Source: Halosimplex pelagicum
Lineage (GTDB): Archaea; Halobacteriota; Halobacteria; Halobacteriales; Haloarculaceae
NCBI RefSeq assembly: GCF_013415905.1
Contig: NZ_CP058909.1
Span: forward strand, 992,001 to 1,056,000
Reading direction: 5' to 3'
DNA: 64,000 nucleotides
Shown here: in pieces, positions 15,999 to 24,583 of the stretch
How the letters are laid out: each line of letters starts with the position of its first letter
Numbering within the stretch: the stretch's first letter is position 1
Position numbers and translations under genes: made by a program
Notes under the pieces: model-generated
Seen by the model: the letters and a program-made list of their open reading frames with translations, nothing else
Database searches by the model: none
What the model was told of the DNA's origin: nothing

Positions 15999-16386
15999 AC
16001 AGCGACCGCAGTGGACAGCAGGCGATGAAAGCCCTCATCGCGCTCGCTCGGAATCGGATCGACCGTACTCGACGGAGGCAGCACGCGATGAAAGCCCTCG
16101 CCACGCTCGCGGTCGCTGACCGGGATATCCGCGCTCTCCGCACGGCCCGCGCGGATAGTGCCCGCTCAGGCGACTGAACTGCACGCGAGCGCGCCTCGCC
16201 CTTTCAGTCCACCAGGACCGCGACCGCAGATGGCCTCGAACCTCCCCAACCTCTTGCGCTCCGCGCGCCTACGGCGTGCGGTGCTCATCCCTCGCGCGGC
16301 TACGGTCGCGCGCATGAAAGCGCGCGACAGCGCGCGCCGACCGCACCGCAACCGCTCACCGCAACAACCATCACCTGTCCTGTACG
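15999..16386 (+). repeat. Dispersed repeat R, copy A
   Basis: About 390 bp with two close relatives in the window (38764-39100 on the same strand, 25385-25720 reversed). Shared landmarks in order: GCGATGAAAGCCCTCG, CTCGCGGTCGCTGA, GGATATCCGCGCTCT, GCGGATAGTGCCCGCTCAGG, CGCCTCGCCCTTTCAGTCCA, CCTCCCCA, a variable hairpin, then GCGCGCCGACCGCACCGC. In this copy the ATGAAAGCCCTC segment occurs twice, 63 bases apart (16025 and 16088). Short reading frames starting at this ATG (MKALA...) are not conserved as protein beyond the repeat. It fills most of the gene-free stretch 15847-16424. Confidence 0.8.
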
Positions 16387-16424
16387 CCAGCGGTGACGTT
16401 GGTCGGGGCTCCTTCGCTCGCCGG

Positions 16425-17720
16425 CTACTCCACGACGAGTTCGGTTTTCTCGGCCACCGCGTCGGCCTCCTCGAAGTCGCCGCCGCCGAGCAGGCCACGC
16501 GCGGCCTTCTTCCCCCACTCGACCGCGGGTTGGTCGAACGTCTCGACGCCGTACAGTTCGCCCGCCAGCACGCAGGCGGCCTCCATATCGAAGAGGAGGC
16601 GTCCGACGCTCTCGGCGTCCATCGCGTCGAGCTCGATCCGGACCGACGGTCGCTCGGCGGCGGCGAGGCTCGCTTCGGTCGCCTCGAACTCGGCGTCGAG
16701 CAGGGTTCCCAGATCCTGGCCACCGAGGTATTCGAGGTCGGCCACGTCCGTCTCGGGGATCGCGCAGTCCGGTCGCTCCGCGGGGCGGACGACGGTGACG
16801 AGCTTGTCCCGCGGTCCCGCCCGATAGAGCTGGAGCTGGGAGTGCTGGTCGGTCGCGCCGAGCGCGCGGGCGGGCGTCTGGCCGCCGCCGTCTTTCCCGA
16901 GGCTCTCGGCCCACAACTGGGCGAACCACTCCGCGAACGACTCCAGCCCCTCGACGTAGGGCATCATCGCGTTCACGCTCGCGCCCCGCTCGTCGAGCGC
17001 GTAGGCGACCGCGCCGTAGGCGTAGGCCGGACAGTCGTACAGCGAGTCGGCGAGCGCGTCGGCGCCCGCGCGGCCACCGGCGAGCAGCCCCTCCAGGTCG
17101 ACGCCCATCATCGCCGCGGGCACGAGCCCGACCGTCGAGAGCGCGGAGAACCGGCCGGGGACGCCCTCGGGCACGTCCAGCGCCGGGAGATCCTCGGTCT
17201 CGGCCAGCTCTCGGAGCGGCCCGGCCTCGCCGGTCGTGACGACCGTCTGCTCGCTCCAGTCGACGCCGGCCGACTCCATCGCATCGCGGACGACGAGGAA
17301 GTTCGCCAGCGTCTCGGCGGTGGTGCCCGACCGGGAGACGACGTGGACGACCGTCTCCGCCAGGTCGAGGTCGTCGAGCAGGCGATTCACGTGGGCGGGG
17401 TCGACGTTGTCGAGCGCGTAGTGGTCGACCGGCGAGTCGCCCGCCAGCGCCTCGGTGATCGTGATCGCGCCGAGCGCGCTGCCGCCGATACCGACGGTGA
17501 GGACGGCCTCGGGGTCGAACCCGGCGACGGCGTCCTCGATTTCGGCCGCGTCGGCGCGCTCGGGGAGATTGAGGGCGGCGTAGCCGAAGTCGTCGTCGGC
17601 CATGCCGCGGGCGATCCGGTCGTGGGCGTCGGCGACGCGCTCGTCGAGGTCGTCGAGGTCGTCCCTGGAGATCCCCGGGTCGGCCTCGCTCGCCAGCGCG
17701 TTCCCGATGTCGACGTTCAT
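16425..17720 (-). CDS. pgi: Glucose-6-phosphate isomerase
   Basis: 431 residues. Interconverts glucose 6-phosphate and fructose 6-phosphate, used in haloarchaea mainly for gluconeogenesis and sugar supply. Visible SIS-type motifs are VGIGGSALGA and VSRSGTTAETLANF, and the length and C-terminal half (GATDQHSQLQLYRAG) fit the PGI superfamily rather than the cupin-type isomerase. ATG 17720 (MNVDIGNALASEADPG) is preferred; an in-frame start at 17783 would add an unrelated leader. The 3' end is 39 bases from repeat copy A. Confidence 0.93.
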   Translation of the reverse strand: MNVDIGNALASEADPGISRDDLDDLDERVADAHDRIARGMADDDFGYAALNLPERADAAEIEDAVAGFDPEAVLTVGIGGSALGAITITEALAGDSPVDHYALDNVDPAHVNRLLDDLDLAETVVHVVSRSGTTAETLANFLVVRDAMESAGVDWSEQTVVTTGEAGPLRELAETEDLPALDVPEGVPGRFSALSTVGLVPAAMMGVDLEGLLAGGRAGADALADSLYDCPAYAYGAVAYALDERGASVNAMMPYVEGLESFAEWFAQLWAESLGKDGGGQTPARALGATDQHSQLQLYRAGPRDKLVTVVRPAERPDCAIPETDVADLEYLGGQDLGTLLDAEFEATEASLAAAERPSVRIELDAMDAESVGRLLFDMEAACVLAGELYGVETFDQPAVEWGKKAARGLLGGGDFEEADAVAEKTELVVE

Positions 17721-17863
17721 GTGCGGATGGTCGCCCGGGTGGGGAATAGTCCTTTTCGACGCGGTCGCGGTGCCGTCCGTCACGGCGCGAACCCGGGGCG
17801 CTCCCGGAGGAGCCCGGCCGTCGAACGGGTGGTTTATTCCCGCCCGAACCGAACCCTCCGGGG

Positions 17864-18439
17864 ATGAGCGACGCCACGGACGAAGTGAGCGCGGACGGGG
17901 AAGCCGCGTCGGCGCCGAGGGGCGACTCGGACGCCGCGGAGACGTACAAGGGCATCCTCACCGCCTACCCCTACGCCTTCCGAGCGAGCGAGTCGATGGC
18001 GTTCCGGATCTACGCGGGCGTCAGCGCGCTGCTGGGCGCCGGGGTCGTCCTGCTGTTCACCTTCGCGATCGTGACCCTGCTGGGCTCGACCGCCGACGCG
18101 GCCGGCGGCTCGTTCACCTTCTCCCGGGCCTTCTTCCTGTTCCTCATGCTGCTGGTCGTCGCGCCGCTCGTGGCGCCGGTGCTGTTCGTCGCCCGCCGGC
18201 ACCGACGAGTGGGGTCGGAGACGCGCTACGACCGACAGCTGGCCGCCACCGGATACGGGTTCCTCCTGGCGATGTACGTCGCCCTGGTGATCACGACGCC
18301 GGCGGACCTGCGGGAGGACCCCGGCGGCGCCCTCGGCTTCGTCGCCGAGTTCCTCTACGGGCTGCCGAACGCGGCCGCGGTCGTCCCGCCGGTCGGCGCG
18401 GCGCTTCTGATCTACCTCTCCCATCGCCAGTTGCGGTGA
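17864..18439 (+). CDS. Four-helix membrane protein of unknown function
   Basis: 191 residues. An acidic N-terminal tail of about 40 residues precedes four hydrophobic segments, for example VSALLGAGVVLLFTFAIVTL and FFLFLMLLVVAPLVAPVLFV. A TTTATT box at about 17831 stands about 30 bases ahead of the ATG. Divergent from pgi (143 bases between starts). No enzymatic motif seen. Confidence 0.8.
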   Translation: MSDATDEVSADGEAASAPRGDSDAAETYKGILTAYPYAFRASESMAFRIYAGVSALLGAGVVLLFTFAIVTLLGSTADAAGGSFTFSRAFFLFLMLLVVAPLVAPVLFVARRHRRVGSETRYDRQLAATGYGFLLAMYVALVITTPADLREDPGGALGFVAEFLYGLPNAAAVVPPVGAALLIYLSHRQLR

Positions 18440-18536
18440 CCGCCGGGCGGTCTCTCGGCTCCTTCGCGATGGCGGGGGAGCGACGCGGCGAGCCGCCGTC
18501 GAAACGGGGAAAACCCCCGACGCGCTACGGACGCCC

Positions 18537-18995
18537 ATGAAGACCGGGACGTTCGTCGTTACGGAGGCCGACGCGGAGTCGGCGGTACTGCGCGACGTGA
18601 GCGACGGCCAGATCCACACGCTCGGGAGCAATCCCGGCCTCGAAGTCGGCGTCGCCGTCGAGGGGACGCTCGCGCCGGAACCGCCGATGGACGTGGTCTG
18701 GACGGTCGAGGAGATCGACCGACAGTTCACCGTCTCCGTCGAGGAACACGACGAGCCCCCCACGGAGCGGGCCCGCGAGACCGCCGCCGACCAACCCGTC
18801 GGCGAGGTCACCACCCACGAGCGCGCGGGCACCGGCGAGGTCCACGTGCTGACCGTGCCTGAAGACTCGACCGACAGCGCCGTCGCCGACGTGCGCGACG
18901 ACGAGGCGACGGTCGAACGGGCCGCCCGCCTCGGCGTCGAACGCGTCGAGATCCGTTCCGAACCCGGCGTGGTGAGCGTGCGGTACCTGCCCTGA
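18537..18995 (+). CDS. Conserved haloarchaeal protein (DUF5812-like)
   Basis: 152 residues, acidic, soluble. It opens MKTGTFVVTEADAESAVLRD, has a predicted small beta-rich N-terminal part (VAVEGTLAPEPPMDVVWTVE) and ends with a helix-strand segment (ERAARLGVERVEIRSEPGVV). I recall similar proteins under DUF5812 but could not check. It has its own start 98 bases after the preceding membrane protein. Function unknown. Confidence 0.72.
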   Translation: MKTGTFVVTEADAESAVLRDVSDGQIHTLGSNPGLEVGVAVEGTLAPEPPMDVVWTVEEIDRQFTVSVEEHDEPPTERARETAADQPVGEVTTHERAGTGEVHVLTVPEDSTDSAVADVRDDEATVERAARLGVERVEIRSEPGVVSVRYLP

Positions 18996-19016
18996 GAGAC
19001 GCCGCTCCGCCTCGAT

Positions 19017-19373
19017 CTACGCCGTCGGCCCGCTCGCGCTCTGGACGCGCCAGCCGCCCTCGACCCCGCAGGCGTCGCGGACCGCGTACTCGATAGTTGT
19101 CGACTCGCCGACCCGCCGACCGCCCTCGACCGACTCGATCCGTAGCGGCACGTCCAGCGTGTCGCCGCAGCAGCCGACGCCGGTGAACTGCTCGGTGACT
19201 TCCCCCACTTCGACGCGCCCGAGCGTCTTCCGCAGGTACGCGCGGAACGGCGACCCGTCGAGCTTGTCACGACCCCACGTGCTGAGGTCCGAGGGGTAGG
19301 AGAGCACGACTCGCCTCGCGGTGTCCGTACTCGCCGCGGTATCCTCCGCCGGTCGCCCGTTCTGTGGACTCAT
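19017..19373 (-). CDS. Unrecognised small protein with CCGD motif
   Basis: 118 residues. The central stretch EQFTGVGCCGDTLDVPLRIE carries paired cysteines, and a third Cys lies in VRDACGVEGGW. Mixed alpha/beta character, no membrane segment. The paired cysteines could bind metal or be redox active. It lies downstream of pepF's end on the same strand as pepF's complement and converges with the gene ending at 18995. I do not recognise the family. Confidence 0.65.
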   Translation of the reverse strand: MSPQNGRPAEDTAASTDTARRVVLSYPSDLSTWGRDKLDGSPFRAYLRKTLGRVEVGEVTEQFTGVGCCGDTLDVPLRIESVEGGRRVGESTTIEYAVRDACGVEGGWRVQSASGPTA

Positions 19374-19472
19374 CGGTCTCTGTTGGAGCGTGACGCCGAA
19401 AGGAGTTCTGCCGGTCGGCGGGTTCGAGTCGAAACGAAGGGTGTCGGCGGGGGATGAACCGGGGGAGTCGGC

Positions 19473-21263
19473 TCAGATCAGCTCCTCGAACTCGTCGAGG
19501 AACTCGTCGTAGGTGTCGATGGCCGACTGGATCGGGTCCGAACTCGTCATGTCGACGCCCGCCGAGTCCAGCAGTTCGAGCGGGTACTCCCGCGAGCCGC
19601 TGGCGAGGAACTCCCGGTAGCGCTCGGCGGCCGGCTCGCCCTCCTCGAGGATGCCCTGGGCGAGCGCGACCGCGGCCGAGATCCCGGTGGCGTACTGGTA
19701 GACGTAGAACGCGCGGTAGAAGTGCGGGATGCGCATCCACTCGCGAGCGACGCGGTCGTCGACCGCCGCGTCGGCGTAGTACTCCTCCTTGAGCCCGCCG
19801 TACACGTCGTCCAGTCGGTCGGCGGTCAGGACCTCGCCCTGTTCCTCCAGCCGGTGGGTCTCGTGCTCGAACTCCGCGAACATGGTCTGGCGGAACAGCG
19901 TCGAGCGGAACCGTTCGAGGTACTGGTTCAGCACGTGGCGGCGCAGCCGTTCGTCGTCGACCACGTCGAGCAGGTGGTGGGTCAGCAGCGTCTCGTTGAC
20001 GGTGCTGGCCACCTCGGCGACGAAGATCTCGTAGGAGCTGTACACGTAGGGCTGGTGTTCGCTGGTGTACTCCGAGTGCAGCGAGTGGCCCAGCTCGTGG
20101 GCCAGCGTGTACATCGACGCCACGTCGTCCTGGTAGTTCATCAGGATGAACGGCTGGGAGTCGTAGGTCCCACCCGAGTACGCTCCGGACTGCTTGTTGT
20201 CGGTCTCGTACACGTCGACCCACCGCGAGTCGAGGCCCTCCGCCAGCCACTCCTGGTACTCCTCGCCCAGTGGTTCGACCGCACCCGTGACCCACTCGCG
20301 GGCCTGGTCGTACTCCACGTCGGGGCTCTCGCCCTCGACCATCGGGACGTAGAGGTCCCACATCCGCAGCTCGTCGGCGCCGATGGACCGCCGCTTGAGA
20401 TCGGCGTGTCGCTGCAGCACGTCGAGGTTGTCGTCGACGGTGTCGACGAGGGTGTCGTACACCTCGACGGGGACGTTCGGGCCGTCCAGGGCGGCCTCGC
20501 GCGCGGTGTCGTAGTCGCGGGCGCGGGCGAGTTTCACGTCGGTCTTGACGCTGTTCTTGTACGCGGCGGCGATCGAGTTCCGATACTCCTCCCACTCGTC
20601 GTAGAACGTCTCGTACACGTCGCGGCGGAACTCCCGGTCGGGGTTCTCCTGCAGCGTCGTGAAGTTGTTGAGGGTGATCCGCCGGGGTTCGCCGTCGGGG
20701 TCCTCGACGCTGGGGAACTCCACGTCGGCGTTGACGAGCATGTTGTACACCTCACCGGTCGAACCCAGCACCTCGCCCAGGTCGGCCAGCAGGTTCTCGA
20801 CCTCCGCCGAGCGGGTGTGGGGTTTCATCCGCAGCACGTCGTCGAAGTAGTGGCCGTAGACCTCCAGGTCGGGGTTCTCGTCGATGTACTCGTCGACGGT
20901 CTCCCGATCGAGGCTCTGGATCTCCGGTTCGAGGAAGCTCGCGGCGCTGGAGGCATCGGAGGCGAGCGACTGGCCGCGCGAGGACAGCGCCTGGTAGTGG
21001 CTGTCGGCGGTGTCTTCGTCGCTGCGCATCCGCGCGTAGGCGGAGACGTTCGCCACCTCGCGCATGATCGACTCGTAGGTCTCCAGGCAGTCCTGCAGCG
21101 TCTCGGGGTCCTCGGTCGCCCGCCCCTCGAACGCCCGGAGGTCGTCGAGCCGGTCCTGTACGGAGTCGAACGCCGCCTCCCACTCCTCGTCGTCGGCGTA
21201 GAGCGATTCCAGCTCCCACTTGTACTCCTCGTCGATGTCGCCGCGCTCGGGCACGGAACTCAT
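19473..21263 (-). CDS. pepF: Oligoendopeptidase F (M3 family)
   Basis: 596 residues. A cytoplasmic zinc metallopeptidase that degrades short peptides. The zinc-binding HExxH is seen in LAHELGHSLHSEY, and the more distal Glu-containing motif follows around EIFVAEVASTVNETLL. N-terminal helical region and overall length match PepF. A small membrane protein gene lies 33 bases upstream on the same strand. Confidence 0.94.
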   Translation of the reverse strand: MSSVPERGDIDEEYKWELESLYADDEEWEAAFDSVQDRLDDLRAFEGRATEDPETLQDCLETYESIMREVANVSAYARMRSDEDTADSHYQALSSRGQSLASDASSAASFLEPEIQSLDRETVDEYIDENPDLEVYGHYFDDVLRMKPHTRSAEVENLLADLGEVLGSTGEVYNMLVNADVEFPSVEDPDGEPRRITLNNFTTLQENPDREFRRDVYETFYDEWEEYRNSIAAAYKNSVKTDVKLARARDYDTAREAALDGPNVPVEVYDTLVDTVDDNLDVLQRHADLKRRSIGADELRMWDLYVPMVEGESPDVEYDQAREWVTGAVEPLGEEYQEWLAEGLDSRWVDVYETDNKQSGAYSGGTYDSQPFILMNYQDDVASMYTLAHELGHSLHSEYTSEHQPYVYSSYEIFVAEVASTVNETLLTHHLLDVVDDERLRRHVLNQYLERFRSTLFRQTMFAEFEHETHRLEEQGEVLTADRLDDVYGGLKEEYYADAAVDDRVAREWMRIPHFYRAFYVYQYATGISAAVALAQGILEEGEPAAERYREFLASGSREYPLELLDSAGVDMTSSDPIQSAIDTYDEFLDEFEELI

Positions 21264-21296
21264 GGCCCGGAGTTGGCGCCGTCGCGCCGTAAGCCT

Positions 21297-21506
21297 TTAC
21301 CGTTTACCTGACCCCCGTATCGCTCGTTCACCACGGATCAGTTTCTTGATCAGATCCCAGACCACTCCGGATACGACGACCTTGGCAATCCAGACCGCCA
21401 GCGCTTCTGCCGAAAAGAAAACCACCAGAATAACCAGACTGACTAGGACGACGTCTATCTCCGCGAAGGCGGCTGCGAGACGTCCCGTCGCCAGTCGGTC
21501 AATCAT
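21297..21506 (-). CDS. Small single-helix membrane protein upstream of pepF
   Basis: 69 residues from ATG 21506 (MIDRLATGRLAAAFAEIDVV). One long hydrophobic stretch (VVLVSLVILVVFFSAEALAV) and a basic C-terminus (LIKKLIRGERAIRGSGKR). The frame extends further upstream but that part looks non-coding (Cys/Pro/Ser-rich). It may be co-transcribed with pepF, 33 bases downstream. It also marks the edge of the AT-richer island. Moderate confidence as a gene. Confidence 0.5.
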   Translation of the reverse strand: MIDRLATGRLAAAFAEIDVVLVSLVILVVFFSAEALAVWIAKVVVSGVVWDLIKKLIRGERAIRGSGKR

Positions 21507-21899
21507 CCGCGGGTACCAGTCACTCGGTGGCGGACAGGTGATACAATTCTGATAACGAGGTGAGAACGGACACGAATCTAGAATTTGGGGCGGACGGTAG
21601 TGGAGAACGAGGGGAAACTGAGCAGCAACACGGAACTGACGAAGCCGCCTGCGTTCGGTTTCAGAAGCCAGATACGATCCGGCGGTACTGCCGTTCGGGA
21701 CTCGCGTCCACGCAGGCCGATACGTGTGCCGTTCCTGCTTGCTTGTGCACGACGACGTTCGGTGCCGCACGGTTCAGAGTGAGACAAAGACGGCACACCG
21801 CGTCTCTACGTGTGCAGAGACTCCCATCGTACCGTGAACGCGATCGTGGTGACAACTCGTCCGGGCAGCAAATGGATGTCTAAAGCTCCACTTGACGAG
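21507..21899 (+). other. Gene-poor, AT-richer stretch
   Basis: About 390 bases with noticeably more A and T than the flanks. Several short frames run through it on both strands, but none shows the acidic composition or codon bias of neighbouring genes, and I support none. It may be debris from the transfer that brought in the two genes that follow. Confidence 0.45.
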
Positions 21900-23279
21900 T
21901 CAAAGCTGGTTCTCGGCGATGGTCCCACAACGATTTCGGACGGCAAATGCGACGTGCCCTGCCGCTCTTATCGCGTCCTGCAATTCGCCGCTCGTAACTG
22001 TCCTTCCAGCGGTACGTTCCAGCAGTTCCCACAGATCGACATCGAAGGTCGCTTCGTCGCGTGGATTCGGAATTGCGACGGAACCGTCTCGGATCTCTTC
22101 GAGCGTGTAGTAGTTCACGTACTCGGTCCCCGCATTCGCGTTGAGATCGGGTTTGCTTGACACCCGCACGACCGTCGAAACGACCGTTGAGTCGGTTGAA
22201 CCGGGAGCGCTGGTATCCCGGACCACTAACGGCACGAAATCGATGGGACTATTTTCCGAATCGGGGTGACAGCGAGGCGGGATCTCGAACGTCTCGTACT
22301 GCACGTTGTCCCGCTCGAATGTCCCCGCGATCGCCTCCTCCACGACGCCGTAGTGCGATGTGTTTGCCCGAGAGTTGAAACAGAACTCTTCTTTGTTTTC
22401 ACAGAGGATCGAAAAGTCCGAGAAAGACCGCTTGTCTCGGACGATCTGTTCCTTCTCGAGCGCCTTTCGCCTGATCGACTGCGGGTCGTCCACGACCACG
22501 ACCTCATCGCCCCACGTACCGTACGGACCTTTCACGACGACACGACGACCGAGTTCCTCGTAGAAGTTCCTGACATCAGAGACCGTCTCGATCCTGGTGA
22601 ATCGAGGGAGTTCGACCCCTTGTCGCTGATGGACGAGCTGCTTTGCTTCCCGTAAGAGTCCGAGTTTGCCGCTCGTCTCAAATTGTGGGTTCCAGACACC
22701 TGTGGGTGCATTGGCGCCTTTGCTCATGGCGTTCACGTCGCTGTCGAGTGCGGTCTGCAGGGGGACCCCCCAGTCGGTGAGATTCACGTAGCCGTCAACC
22801 TGAACTTGACCCTGGGCGCGATCGTATGTGATAGTCGAGTCACGCTGTGAGATGCCACGGGCGCCTGCGGTGAGAAACACAGTACAAACAGACTGGAGTT
22901 CGGAGATGGTGTCGACGACGGCCTGCTTGTCGCTCACGATCCACCGGTCCTTGTCGACCCACTCATTGTCGCTCGTGTCGAAAACTGACTCCGGAAGGTT
23001 GACCACGACGGATCGTTCCGTCCCCGAGACGTTCGACAGGAAGGCACGGGCAACAAGCTCTAAGACGGGTCGGTCCGACTTCTCCTCGTGGATTCGGAGC
23101 CCCTCTGGATTCGCGTTGATGTCTCCGAGTAGGTACGGGACGAACGAATCTCTCTCTGTGTTGTACGTGAGCTTCACGTCCGCACTCGTCACCACGTTTG
23201 GGAGCGTCCCTCGCCTGCGTTCGGTCGACTCGACTCCGACGATCTCCGTTGTCGAAGCGGAAAGGTCATCCCAGTTCAT
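21900..23279 (-). CDS. ATP-grasp-like enzyme of unknown substrate
   Basis: 459 residues from ATG 23279. I do not recognise a named family. Residues about 205-270 look like the nucleotide-binding half of an ATP-grasp fold: a helix with conserved-looking ELPRFTRIETV, then VVVKGPYGTWGDEVVVV with Lys250 and a glycine-rich loop. VVEEAIAG (Glu314-Glu315) fits the hinge, and VVRD (Arg354-Asp355), VVRVSS (Arg372) and NANAG (Asn380, Asn382) fit the catalytic and metal-binding part. The first 200 residues would be the partner domain. If correct, it joins a carboxylate to an amine or thiol using ATP. Codon use is less GC-biased than in neighbours, suggesting transfer. It is divergent from a regulator gene at 23561. 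Confidence 0.6.
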   Translation of the reverse strand: MNWDDLSASTTEIVGVESTERRRGTLPNVVTSADVKLTYNTERDSFVPYLLGDINANPEGLRIHEEKSDRPVLELVARAFLSNVSGTERSVVVNLPESVFDTSDNEWVDKDRWIVSDKQAVVDTISELQSVCTVFLTAGARGISQRDSTITYDRAQGQVQVDGYVNLTDWGVPLQTALDSDVNAMSKGANAPTGVWNPQFETSGKLGLLREAKQLVHQRQGVELPRFTRIETVSDVRNFYEELGRRVVVKGPYGTWGDEVVVVDDPQSIRRKALEKEQIVRDKRSFSDFSILCENKEEFCFNSRANTSHYGVVEEAIAGTFERDNVQYETFEIPPRCHPDSENSPIDFVPLVVRDTSAPGSTDSTVVSTVVRVSSKPDLNANAGTEYVNYYTLEEIRDGSVAIPNPRDEATFDVDLWELLERTAGRTVTSGELQDAIRAAGHVAFAVRNRCGTIAENQL

Positions 23280-23560
23280 CGAACTTCCGCTCACGATCGA
23301 GATAGATCGACTGGGCCTATTACGGTTCGTTCACGCTTTGGGAAATGAACACGGACGGGAAGTCACGTCGCCCCGAATTGAAGCCAACTGGGACTCCCTT
23401 CACGACCCTCGAAGATTTACGGTCCGCAAATTCGTGCGTAGCTCTATCGCTTTTTTGCGGTCTGTTCAGAGGTCCGAGGATTCCCGTAGTCAGAAGATGG
23501 TACATAATTATATCTTGAACTATTAGGAGTAAAATAGGACCCGGGGTGACAATCGAAGCA
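23280..23560. promoter_or_regulatory. AT-rich divergent intergenic region
   Basis: 281 bases between two divergent starts, with several AT-rich runs. TAATTATATC near 23505 and GTAAAATAGG near 23529 are candidate TATA boxes for the regulator gene, and the second fits a leaderless ATG at 23561. A regulator encoded beside its divergently oriented target often binds such a region; that is inference. Confidence 0.45.
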
Positions 23561-24415
23561 ATGCCCAACTATGACCGAAACTCGGGTGCTGAAGACACCG
23601 AGTTTGAAATGACCCAGTCGAAGGCCAGGAAGGCCAACGAAATCTTCAGTTGGTTCGGCGGGAGCGAACAACGGATTCAGCTGTTCGCAGACCTCTACGA
23701 CGGGATTTCACAGGAGGAAATGAAACGGAAGTACAACGATAGCTTCCTGTCTAACCAGCGTGAGAATCTAAACTCGTTTGGATTCTACAGGAAGGACGGT
23801 GACACACACCGCCTGACTCCGCTCGGAGAGAAGGTGTACGAACCGTTCATCGAACTGTGCAGACAGGCGCAGATTGTCGAGGAACTCCGTCCGATCCTTC
23901 ACGCCATTCCATCGGACAGCGATAACACCCCACCGATCGAGGACCTGTATCAGGCAGTCAGACGAGGAGAGGTTCGCGTAGTGGCGGAGAACATGGTCAA
24001 CGAGTTTGCAGTCCTGACTAGCTACCGGGAGGCGGTCGGCGAATCGCAGACGCTGCGGGAAATCGTAATCGGAATCCTTCGTCCACACGGGTTCCACGAC
24101 CAAGTGACCGAAGGGGAACTCCAAGCGGAGTACATCTACCCTTCGAAGGTTTTCGAAGAGATCACGAACAACGCCGATCGATTGGAACTCGCACAGGAAC
24201 ACGCCGAAATGAGCGTAGATCATCACATCGTCGACGAACAGTTTCCGTTCAATTTGAGCATTCTTGATCAGTCTGTTATCATCTGGGCACGACGGCCGAC
24301 TGAAAACAAATACAGGGTGATGCTGGAGACCGATGCGAGCGAAATCAGGGAGTGGGCGACAGATCTGTTCGAACGGAAGAAAGTAGCTGCTGAGCCGGTC
24401 GATTGGTCACAGTAA
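23561..24415 (+). CDS. Winged-helix transcription regulator with FilR1-like C-terminal domain
   Basis: 284 residues. A winged helix-turn-helix (about 35-95: RIQLFADLYDGISQEEMKRK through THRLTPLGEKVYEPF) is followed by a sensor-like domain (about 130-284). That domain ends in the pattern AEMSVDHHIVDEQFPFNLSI ... VIIWA ... EIREWATDLFERKKVAAEP. This layout is common among haloarchaeal regulators related to methanogen FilR1 (DUF1724). ATG 23561 fits the promoter; GTG 23546 is an alternative. Divergent from the ATP-grasp-like gene, its probable target. A strong hairpin follows the stop. Confidence 0.75.
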   Translation: MPNYDRNSGAEDTEFEMTQSKARKANEIFSWFGGSEQRIQLFADLYDGISQEEMKRKYNDSFLSNQRENLNSFGFYRKDGDTHRLTPLGEKVYEPFIELCRQAQIVEELRPILHAIPSDSDNTPPIEDLYQAVRRGEVRVVAENMVNEFAVLTSYREAVGESQTLREIVIGILRPHGFHDQVTEGELQAEYIYPSKVFEEITNNADRLELAQEHAEMSVDHHIVDEQFPFNLSILDQSVIIWARRPTENKYRVMLETDASEIREWATDLFERKKVAAEPVDWSQ

Positions 24416-24417
24416 CG

Positions 24418-24443
24418 ACCCTCGAACAGTCCTGTTCGAGGGT
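24418..24443. terminator. Perfect 12-bp hairpin between convergent genes
   Basis: ACCCTCGAACAG and CTGTTCGAGGGT pair perfectly around a 2-base centre, starting 2 bases after the regulator stop. It could end transcription from the left and perhaps from the methyltransferase on the right. No long T-run follows, so it may instead stabilise the transcript end. Confidence 0.5.
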
Positions 24444-24583
24444 GTCCAGAGTCGTGGAAGTCCGAACTCCCAGCCGATACTGCGTGCAATTCAGTCTGTC
24501 GCCCGTTACACGGGAAAGTAGCTGGCACCCGGAGCGTTTCGAACCCCGGTGGGAACCAACTTGTTTCGTCCCCGGTCCGTAAC

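Noticed and set aside
21560-21883. Small plus-strand frame in the AT-richer gap
   Set aside because: No recognised motif, basic composition and no promoter in the right place; probably not coding.
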